Shown here one piece after another: positions 1 through 4,976 of a stretch of 6,368 bases of DNA. Position 1 is the first letter of the stretch; every line of letters starts with the position of its first letter. The stretch comes from Planctomycetota bacterium (GTDB lineage Bacteria > Planctomycetota > GCA-002687715 > DRQF01): the NCBI GenBank assembly GCA_024275615.1, contig JAJRYU010000220.1:1-6368 (forward strand), in the 5' to 3' direction. The notes under the pieces were generated by a model. That model ran no database searches. It was not told where the DNA came from and saw only the letters and a program-made list of their open reading frames with translations. The position numbers and the translations under genes were made by a program.

Positions 1-70
1 CCTGAAAGGCAACGTATTGGGCGACGAAGTTCGGCTGATCATCGCTCTCGAAGGAATGATCGCGAAGTAG
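1..70 (+). CDS. 3' end of an upstream gene, possibly YceI family
   Basis: An open frame enters from the left edge (first full codon at position 2) and ends at TAG 68-70. It supplies the last 22 residues of a protein. The tail contains GDEVRLIIALEG followed by MIAK. This alternation of hydrophobic and charged residues after GDEV resembles the last beta strand of YceI-like periplasmic lipocalin-fold proteins. The match is from memory and rests on very few residues, so the family is only a suggestion. The stop lies 7 bases before the next start codon, which suggests co-transcription with the membrane protein that follows. Confidence 0.5.
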   Translation, partial: LKGNVLGDEVRLIIALEGMIAK

Positions 71-77
71 CTAAGCC

Positions 78-989
78 ATGAGCGAATTCCTACCACAGCC
101 AGAAGATATCCTACCGCTGCTCCCAGGTGCGCTCCTAGCCCTGGCCATTCTCCTGGTCGCGACTCGGTTTGCGCACTCGGAATCAATGAGCCATTGGGCC
201 AAGATTGCGCTCCTGGCAATCCCCGCAGCCATCTTTGTCACTTGGCATCAGATTTATGATGAGTTTCCTTGGCCAGCCAAACAATCAACCGAGAGAGCTC
301 TGTGGCTCTTGCTACTCGGTCCCCTTGCGAGCTGCTTGCCGCGGCCATTGGCGATGCGACCGAGCGTTAGTGGAGTCTTGGGATTCGGAATTTTTGCAGC
401 ATCGTTCTACTTCCTTTTGCGCCCACTGATTGCAACCGAGTCCGCATTTCGCATTGAGACTCCAACCGTCTTGCTTCTGATTGGCGGGGCCTTGCTTGCA
501 AGAAGCTCTCTCTCAGAGCTCAACAGGACCAGTGGAGCAAAGCTTCTGCCTCTTGCCCTTGGTCTCAGCCTAGTGAGTGGATCGCAGATTCTCGTCTTCT
601 ACGGTATCGCAAGCATTTCGCAGATTATGGCGTCCTGCGGCCTCGCTCTTCTTTTGTTTGCGCCTTTTTCTCTCTTCCTGAAAACGACGAAACCGATTGA
701 GGCTCTTATCCTCCCCCTGGTCTTGGCTACCGGTCTTTTCACTTCTGACGCCGTTTTTTTCGGCGACGATGCCCCCCCGTTCATTGCTTTAGTCGCTCTC
801 TTGTTGGCCCCCTTCGTCCTCTTCGTAGATCCCGTCCTTGTTCGCACCAAGATTCCCATTTGGCTAAGACGCGCCATTTTGGTCTTCCTTCTCTGTAGTG
901 TGGCCGCCTGGGCCATCAAGACCGCATTTGATGCTCGTCCAAAAGTTGCCGATGACCCCTATAGCGACTATCTTGAAGAAGGACATTGA
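78..989 (+). CDS. Polytopic inner-membrane protein of unknown function
   Basis: This 303-residue protein is dominated by hydrophobic stretches, and I do not recognise the family. About nine or ten membrane-spanning segments can be read, at roughly residues 12-29, 41-57, 74-90, 98-114, 129-142, 156-178, 183-200, 207-222, 235-250 and 264-281. Short basic or polar loops separate them (for example RPLAMRPS near 89-96 and RTKIPIWLRR at 256-265). The C-terminal tail is acidic and soluble (DDPYSDYLEEGH). I see no catalytic motif, nucleotide-binding motif or Cys/His metal site. The ATG at 78 has no strong ribosome-binding site, but the upstream gene stops only 7 bases before it, so translation may be coupled. 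It could be a transporter-like or permease-like component; no function is assigned. Confidence 0.8.
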   Translation: MSEFLPQPEDILPLLPGALLALAILLVATRFAHSESMSHWAKIALLAIPAAIFVTWHQIYDEFPWPAKQSTERALWLLLLGPLASCLPRPLAMRPSVSGVLGFGIFAASFYFLLRPLIATESAFRIETPTVLLLIGGALLARSSLSELNRTSGAKLLPLALGLSLVSGSQILVFYGIASISQIMASCGLALLLFAPFSLFLKTTKPIEALILPLVLATGLFTSDAVFFGDDAPPFIALVALLLAPFVLFVDPVLVRTKIPIWLRRAILVFLLCSVAAWAIKTAFDARPKVADDPYSDYLEEGH

Positions 990-1040
990 CACACAGCCAG
1001 CAACGCCATTGCGAAGGCACTTCGCTCCGAGGACAACTGC

Positions 1041-1505
1041 ATGGGTAACGAACAGTTAAATACGAGTGCTCTTAGCTACGACCTCGCCGTAGAAATTTCG
1101 GCCACGAAGACCCAGGTTTGGCAGGCACTAACCACGGACGTGAATGCCTGGTGGTTACCGGATTTCCATATGTTGGGGCCGAAGTCCACTATGAGCTTCG
1201 ATGTCCGGGGCGGCGGAACCTTGGTAGAAACCCGCCCCGATGGAGCCAGTCTCCTATGGTACACCGTGCATATGGTGCAACCGGAAGAGACACTTCACCT
1301 CACTGGCCACATCGCACCAGACTTCGGTGGCCCAGCGACGACAATGTTGCGTCTAAAACTCGAAGAAAGAGACGGTGTGACGACACTGCTGGTACACGAC
1401 GCTATCTATGGTCACATCGATGAATCCGCGGCCAGCTGTCTAGAGATCGGTTGGGCTCAGCTCTTTGGCGAAGGTCTCAAACGATTCGTCGAAGCCAGTC
1501 CTTGA
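1041..1505 (+). CDS. SRPBCC / AHSA1-type START-domain protein
   Basis: This 154-residue cytoplasmic protein shows the usual layout of the SRPBCC (Bet v1-like) fold. An early strand (YDLAVEISAT, residues 13-22) leads into a helix with the VWQALT motif (27-31) and the following W-W loop (DVNAWWLP, 33-40). Central strands include MSFDVRGGGTLVE (51-63) and LLWYTVHMVQPEETL (71-85). The long C-terminal helix is GWAQLFGEGLKRFVEAS (137-153), matching the GW..LL..L...V pattern of activator-of-Hsp90-ATPase-like proteins. The length is normal for the family. Members bind hydrophobic ligands or act as accessory proteins; the ligand cannot be told from sequence. A GAGGA ribosome-binding site at 1029-1033, 7 bases before the ATG, supports this start. 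It has no signal peptide, unlike its downstream neighbours. Confidence 0.85.
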   Translation: MGNEQLNTSALSYDLAVEISATKTQVWQALTTDVNAWWLPDFHMLGPKSTMSFDVRGGGTLVETRPDGASLLWYTVHMVQPEETLHLTGHIAPDFGGPATTMLRLKLEERDGVTTLLVHDAIYGHIDESAASCLEIGWAQLFGEGLKRFVEASP

Positions 1506-1571
1506 AGCGATACCTGACGCGTGTCCAGGAAGTAGGCTTGCACACCAAGTAACAACAACTAAGCTCGGGAC

Positions 1572-2819
1572 ATGCGAAACATACAACCAGACTCTCGCCT
1601 CTTGCTTATCTTCTTACTCTGGTCCTGCGCATGGACGACAAGTTGTTCCAAGGGGCCTAGCGCAACAGGCGAACACACGACCCTCAATTCCTTGACCATC
1701 ACCCACATCCCGACACCAAGCGAGTCAGGCAGCCGGGTCTCCAGGCTTGGCGTTGGCGCTGGCGATGATGAGAGAATTCACTTGAGCTGGGTTGAGCCCA
1801 TTGGCAACAAACAACACGCATTGCGTTTGTCATTTTTGGATCAAGGCCAATGGAGCCCACCGAAGACAATCGCCCAAGGGCCCCATTGGATGGTCAATTG
1901 GGCGGATTTCCCCAGTGTCGTGGCTGGCAGAAAAAACACCATGGCAGCTCACTGGCTCGAACTTAACGAAAACAGAAGAGGTTATGGTGTCAAGGCGTCA
2001 GTCTCCTCTGACGGTGGAGAATCCTGGGGGAGATCGTTTTGGCTGCACTCAGAAACTGGATCTTCCGAACATGGTTTCGTTTCCATGTTCCCCCTGAACG
2101 ACGGCACGTTTCGCGCTGCATGGCTCGATTCGCGGGCTCATGACGCAACCGGAAACATGCAGCTTTGGAGCGTTCGTTTCAATAAGAAAGGGCGACTTGG
2201 TCTCGAGTCTTTGATTGATGACCGAGTTTGCGACTGTTGTGATACCTCTGGAGTACTCATCGACGATCGTCCAATTCTTGTCTATCGCGACCGAGGCGCC
2301 GAAGAGATTCGTGATATTTCGCTGACCCAATTCGATGGCGCGTTCTGGAGCCTGCCCCAACCAGTCCACATTGACCAATGGAAAGTCCCTGGCTGACCCG
2401 TCAACGGGCCCGTGCTCTTAGCGCGTGGATCGCAGTTGGCGGTCGCTTGGTACACCGAAGATAAACAGAAGAATGCCGTGGTAAAATTCGCCTGGTCGAA
2501 AGATCAAGGAAAAACCTTCTCACCCCCTCTCATTCTCGATGACAAGGAGAACCTCGGTCGTGTCGCGGGAACTCTCTTAGCTGATGGCCGAGCCATCGTC
2601 GCTTGGTTCGATATACAAAGTCCCGGGAAAGCCTCATTGGTGGTCACCTTGATTTCGACTGAAGGTGTGGCCGAGAAACCCACCATCGTTGCTGAGGTTG
2701 CCGCTTCCAGACGCAGCGGTTTTCCGACTATGACCAGCAACGGCAAGGTAGCTTTTGTCTCTTGGACCGATGTCGAGAAGAAGCGCATTCGGACGGCGAG
2801 AATCGAACTGACTCCTTGA
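1572..2819 (+). CDS. Sialidase-fold (BNR/Asp-box) lipoprotein, candidate selenoprotein with in-frame TGA at residue 275
   Basis: Read through one TGA (2394-2396), this is a 415-residue exported protein ending at TGA 2817-2819. Residues 9-25 form a lipoprotein signal ending in WTTSC, with Cys25 the likely lipidation site (the -3 residue is Thr, slightly atypical). Two Asp-boxes are visible: SSDGGESW (145-152) upstream of the TGA and SKDQGKTF (309-316) downstream. Both fit the S-x-D-x-G-x-x-W/F pattern of beta-propeller sialidase-like proteins. A VCDCC cluster (Cys220, 222, 223) is followed by VYRDRGAEEIRDIS (237-250). The motif KVPG-U-PVNGP (271-280) spans the TGA. I recall homologues annotated as exo-alpha-sialidase with Cys here (GCPVNGP), giving a Sec/Cys pair. 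Catalytic sialidase activity is not supported; the thiol/selenol cluster suggests a redox or metal-binding role. The ATG at 1572 is the only ATG choice because TAA 1560-1562 is in frame upstream. The alternative is a pseudogene split by a fresh nonsense change. Confidence 0.72.
2394..2396 (+). other. In-frame TGA, proposed selenocysteine codon
   Basis: This TGA is in the same frame as the coding sequence on both sides. The codons following it read Pro-Val-Asn-Gly-Pro-Val-Leu-Leu without a break, and the protein stays well formed to the next stop 420 bases later. The position corresponds to a Cys in the family motif as I recall it. General reassignment of TGA is unlikely, because the genes ending at 989 and 1505 and this gene itself all use TGA as a normal stop. 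A one-base change from TGC or TGT would give the same picture, so mutation or sequencing error remains possible. Confidence 0.65.
2397..2444 (+). promoter_or_regulatory. Candidate bacterial SECIS region: consecutive hairpins after the TGA
   Basis: Three short hairpins can be drawn directly after the TGA. The first (2397-2408) pairs CCCG with CGGG around TCAA. The second (2411-2425) pairs CGTGC with GCGCG (one G-U pair) around TCTTA, and two more pairs, 2409-2410 with 2427-2428, are possible across a bulged T2426. The third (2428-2444) pairs GATCGC with GCGGTC (one G-U pair) around AGTTG. The third best fits the bacterial SECIS model: a stable stem and a small loop with G in its first two positions. 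Its loop starts 37 bases after the TGA, about the far limit of the distance I recall for that model. The second is better placed (19 bases) but lacks the loop G. This was folded by eye; no energies were computed. Confidence 0.4.
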
Positions 2820-2871
2820 GTAGTTTTTCACAAAAATCCTATATTGAGGGAGTTTTGGGTTTCTATAACCC

Positions 2872-2885
2872 GTTGATAGATCAAC
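2872..2885. repeat. Short perfect inverted repeat (hairpin)
   Basis: GTTGA (2872-2876) and TCAAC (2881-2885) flank TAGA, and the pairing can close further to a 2-base loop. It lies about 50 bases after the stop of the sialidase-like gene. No T-run follows at once, so it is not a classic intrinsic terminator. It could be an operator half-site pair or a weak RNA structure. Confidence 0.4.
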
Positions 2886-2891
2886 AACGTA

Positions 2892-2926
2892 CAGAAAAAT
2901 CGATTTTTAGCATCCCCGTTTTTCTG
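2892..2926. repeat. Nested inverted repeats in the gap before the metal-efflux genes
   Basis: CAGAAAAA (2892-2899) is the exact reverse complement of TTTTTCTG (2919-2926), with 19 bases between them. Overlapping the left arm is a perfect 14-base palindrome, AAAAATCGATTTTT (2895-2908). The A/T-rich symmetric structure lies in the 197-base gap upstream of the Cys-containing exported protein. It could be a regulator binding site or, as RNA, a weak terminator for the upstream gene. No regulator gene is present in the window to support a choice. Confidence 0.4.
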
Positions 2927-3016
2927 CTGATTGGTGCCGAGGAATCGCGGAAAATGCCGATGGGGAAGAGGGTTAGCTTGAAAGCGTTAAGCAAATAAGT
3001 GATCATCCTTCGGAAC

Positions 3017-3460
3017 ATGATTAAGAAGACGACCCATTATCTATGCCTTGGACTGCTCCTGCTCAGCAACGTTTTGATGCTGGGAACAGGTTCGGTTTTG
3101 TGTATTGAGCCCGACGGCTCGATCGCCATAGAACGTGCTCTTGGGTCGTGCTGCGTGTCTTCCATTCCTAAGACTCACCCTTCTGCCGAGGTTCCAGCCG
3201 CACACCGAATCGTCATGCCTGACGAATCGGATTCCTGTGGGGACTGCACTGATCTGGTTTTGTCTGGTCCAAGACTGAAAGCGACAAGAAACGCTTTCAC
3301 CACCAGCACCTCTGAATTTGACCAAATCGCCGCATCCCCTCGTCCCTTGTCATTCGTTGCTCGTTTTGACTCGCGACAGATTCTCAAGGCAAAATATAGA
3401 CCGACAAGTTTGACGGCCCCAGTCTCAGTGGAAAACCTCACCACCTCCCTCCTGCTCTGA
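3017..3460 (+). CDS. Small exported protein with CC and CxxC motifs, upstream of efflux genes
   Basis: From ATG 3017 this is a 147-residue protein with an N-terminal signal (MIKKTTHY, then a hydrophobic core at about 9-28). The segment SVLCIEPDGSIAIE (26-39) is followed by a Cys pair (Cys45-Cys46) and later by CGDC (Cys74-Cys77) before DLVL. I recall uncharacterised proteins with a C-I-x-x-D-G-x-x-x-I-E start, CC and C-x-x-C beside RND metal-efflux operons, but no named family comes to mind. The remaining C-terminal half is polar and unremarkable. The Cys residues could bind metal or form disulfides in the periplasm; this is inference. A GTG at 2999 would add six residues (MIILRN), but the ATG places the Lys-Lys directly before the hydrophobic core and is preferred. 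It lies 119 bases before the outer-membrane factor and is probably in the same operon. Confidence 0.7.
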   Translation: MIKKTTHYLCLGLLLLSNVLMLGTGSVLCIEPDGSIAIERALGSCCVSSIPKTHPSAEVPAAHRIVMPDESDSCGDCTDLVLSGPRLKATRNAFTTSTSEFDQIAASPRPLSFVARFDSRQILKAKYRPTSLTAPVSVENLTTSLLL

Positions 3461-3544
3461 TCCATCCCCTTTGATCCCGACGAAGTTTCTGGCAGCAATG
3501 CTGATCCCAAAGTCCAACTCGGTCTTTGATGGCTCATAAATTCG

Positions 3545-3562
3545 ATATTCAACATATTCAAC
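3545..3562 (+). repeat. Perfect 9-base tandem repeat upstream of the outer-membrane factor
   Basis: ATATTCAAC occurs twice in direct succession (3545-3553 and 3554-3562), ending four bases before the AGGAGG ribosome-binding site. It may affect translation initiation or be a regulator site, or it may be a chance duplication. The rest of the 3461-3579 gap holds no gene that I can support. Confidence 0.5.
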
Positions 3563-3566
3563 GACG

Positions 3567-3572
3567 AGGAGG
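3567..3572 (+). promoter_or_regulatory. Ribosome-binding site that sets a GTG start
   Basis: AGGAGG at 3567-3572 is a full Shine-Dalgarno match, 7 bases before GTG 3580. The next ATG (3598) is 25 bases from it, too far. The site therefore decides for the GTG start of the outer-membrane factor. Confidence 0.85.
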
Positions 3573-3579
3573 ATAGCCC

Positions 3580-4974
3580 GTGATTGGGTCCTTTGAAATG
3601 CGCAAACGGCGCCTACGTCCACGAAGAGAATGGCTCCTTCTTGGAATCATTCTCCTCAGCGGATGCGTTTCTTATGAAGCGCAACCGCTTGATCCCATGA
3701 CCCTACTCCGCGAGTTAGATTCTGCGGCAACTCCCGGCTCTGCAAATGAGGCCACGCCTGAAGATGGTAGCGCCGGAGTCGCTAAGAAAATTGCAATCTC
3801 TGCGGAAGAGGCGGCTGCGTGGGCAGTCACTCACAACCCCACTCTGGCCGCGCTACGTGCAGAAGCAGGAATCGCCGCAGCCCAATTGATTGAAGCTGGT
3901 CTTCTTCCCAATCCATCAATCGGCTTCGATTTTGCCAACTACTTGGCAGCGGAAATCGCCGATGGCATAACCCCGACAACGGCAGATGCCATCGCCAGCT
4001 CGGGACTCTCCTGGGACCTGCCCAGACCAGGCGAGATCAGCGCCCGCAAGGGAGGTGCGCAAGCACGCATAGAAGAGGTTCGACAACGCATCCTCGAAGG
4101 AGAATGGCAGCTCTCTCGAGCTGTTCGCAGGCAGTTTCTGGAAGTATTGGGTGCCCAGGCGCGCATAGATCAAAACACTCGTTTGCGCGATATTGTCTCC
4201 CGTACGGCTCAGTTTATCGTTGAAGCCCGCAACAACGGCGCGGCCACTGCAATTCAAGCCAATCTTGCCGAAATTGACGCTGCTGCTTTGGAGCAAGATC
4301 GAGTTCAACTCACCGGTGAACTCGCTCTCGCGCGGCTAACCCTCAATACCCTTCTAGGATTGCGCCCGACACTCGAACTCGATCTAAAGACCACCGTTGA
4401 TCCGTTCAAGAAGAAGGTCACGCCTCAAATCGATCGTAAGTTGTTGACGGAAACTGCGATGAGTCGCCGTCCTGACCTCTTGGCCCTTTTGGCGCTTTAC
4501 CAAAGAACTGAAGAAGCCCTACGTTTGGAGGTTGCACAACAATGGCCATTGATCTCAATCGGATCGGGAATCTCAATGGACATTCCCATCTTCACCAACT
4601 TCAATGGTTACGCCATCAAGACAGCTATGGCACAAAGAACCAGAATCGCGAAAGACGTGAGAGCCGCTGTACACATGCTCCGCGCCGAAGTCAACGAAGC
4701 CATCACTAACCTCGAAAACGCCAGGCGCAACATCACCTCCTTTGAGGAGAGGCTCCTGCCACGACTCGATGAGAGCTTACGACTCAATGATGAAGCGTTT
4801 CGTGAACGTGAAGTGACGTTCTTCGAGATACTTACATCTCAGCGGCAAGTTTTGACCGCCCGCAGGAACTATCTGGACGCGCAGATCCGAATGGCGCAAG
4901 CCGAACTCATGGTCGACACTGTTGCCGGAAGCGTCCTCGAACAAGAACCGAGCTCCAAAGAGGAGGAAAAATAG
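3580..4974 (+). CDS. CzcC/TolC-type outer-membrane efflux lipoprotein
   Basis: This 464-residue protein forms the outer-membrane and periplasmic tunnel of a tripartite RND efflux pump. A basic N-region (RKRRLRPRR, 8-16) and hydrophobic core end in the lipobox LLSGC, with Cys29 lipidated. The first outer-membrane-efflux repeat includes the helix AWAVTHNPTLAALRAEAG (80-97) and the LLPNPSIGFDF strand (108-118), characteristic of metal-type members. The second repeat starts near SRRPDLLALLALYQRTEEAL (295-314), continues with QQWPLISIGSG (320-330) and ends in long helices (355-450) with FFEILTSQRQVLTARRNYLDAQ (414-435). The strand pair around IPIFTNFNG (335-343) follows GSGISMD with fewer residues than I recall in relatives, so the second membrane hairpin may be short. 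The tail is acidic (SKEEEK). Its stop lies two bases before the adaptor ATG. Substrate is probably divalent or monovalent metal, judged from its type and its His-rich partner. Confidence 0.92.
   Translation: MIGSFEMRKRRLRPRREWLLLGIILLSGCVSYEAQPLDPMTLLRELDSAATPGSANEATPEDGSAGVAKKIAISAEEAAAWAVTHNPTLAALRAEAGIAAAQLIEAGLLPNPSIGFDFANYLAAEIADGITPTTADAIASSGLSWDLPRPGEISARKGGAQARIEEVRQRILEGEWQLSRAVRRQFLEVLGAQARIDQNTRLRDIVSRTAQFIVEARNNGAATAIQANLAEIDAAALEQDRVQLTGELALARLTLNTLLGLRPTLELDLKTTVDPFKKKVTPQIDRKLLTETAMSRRPDLLALLALYQRTEEALRLEVAQQWPLISIGSGISMDIPIFTNFNGYAIKTAMAQRTRIAKDVRAAVHMLRAEVNEAITNLENARRNITSFEERLLPRLDESLRLNDEAFREREVTFFEILTSQRQVLTARRNYLDAQIRMAQAELMVDTVAGSVLEQEPSSKEEEK
4961..4966 (+). promoter_or_regulatory. 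Ribosome-binding site of the adaptor, inside the preceding gene
   Basis: AGGAGG at 4961-4966 lies within the last codons of the outer-membrane factor and 10 bases before ATG 4977. With only two bases between the TAG stop and the ATG, translation of the two genes is probably coupled. Confidence 0.8.
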
Positions 4975-4976
4975 CA

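Noticed and set aside
599..919. Minus-strand ORF of 106 residues opposite the membrane protein
   Set aside because: It is Arg/Lys/Thr-rich, typical of the antisense shadow of a hydrophobic coding sequence, with no initiation signals.
1572..2396. Sialidase-like gene as a simple pseudogene truncated at 2396
   Set aside because: This cannot be excluded, but the intact frame on both sides, the motif continuity and the stop being exactly TGA at a Cys position make selenocysteine the better explanation.
2394..2396. TGA read as Trp under a reassigned genetic code
   Set aside because: TGA ends the genes at 989, 1505 and 2819, Trp is encoded by TGG throughout, and the family residue here is recalled as Cys.
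2412..2819. A separate 135-residue gene starting at GTG 2412
   Set aside because: It is in the same frame as the upstream ORF, has no ribosome-binding site, starts in the middle of the conserved PVNGP region and carries the second Asp-box of the same fold. It is better read as the C-terminal part of one protein.
2844..2870. Possible sigma-70 promoter (TTGAGG and TATAAC) in the 2820-3016 gap
   Set aside because: The boxes are only 14 bases apart and match imperfectly, so I do not list it as a feature.
2762..2998. A 78-residue ORF spanning the end of the sialidase-like gene and the following gap
   Set aside because: It overlaps the real gene out of frame, has no ribosome-binding site and no recognisable protein features.
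3175..3561. Minus-strand ORF of 128 residues opposite the Cys-bearing exported protein
   Set aside because: Its composition is that of a shadow frame. The plus-strand gene has a clear signal peptide and conserved-looking Cys motifs.
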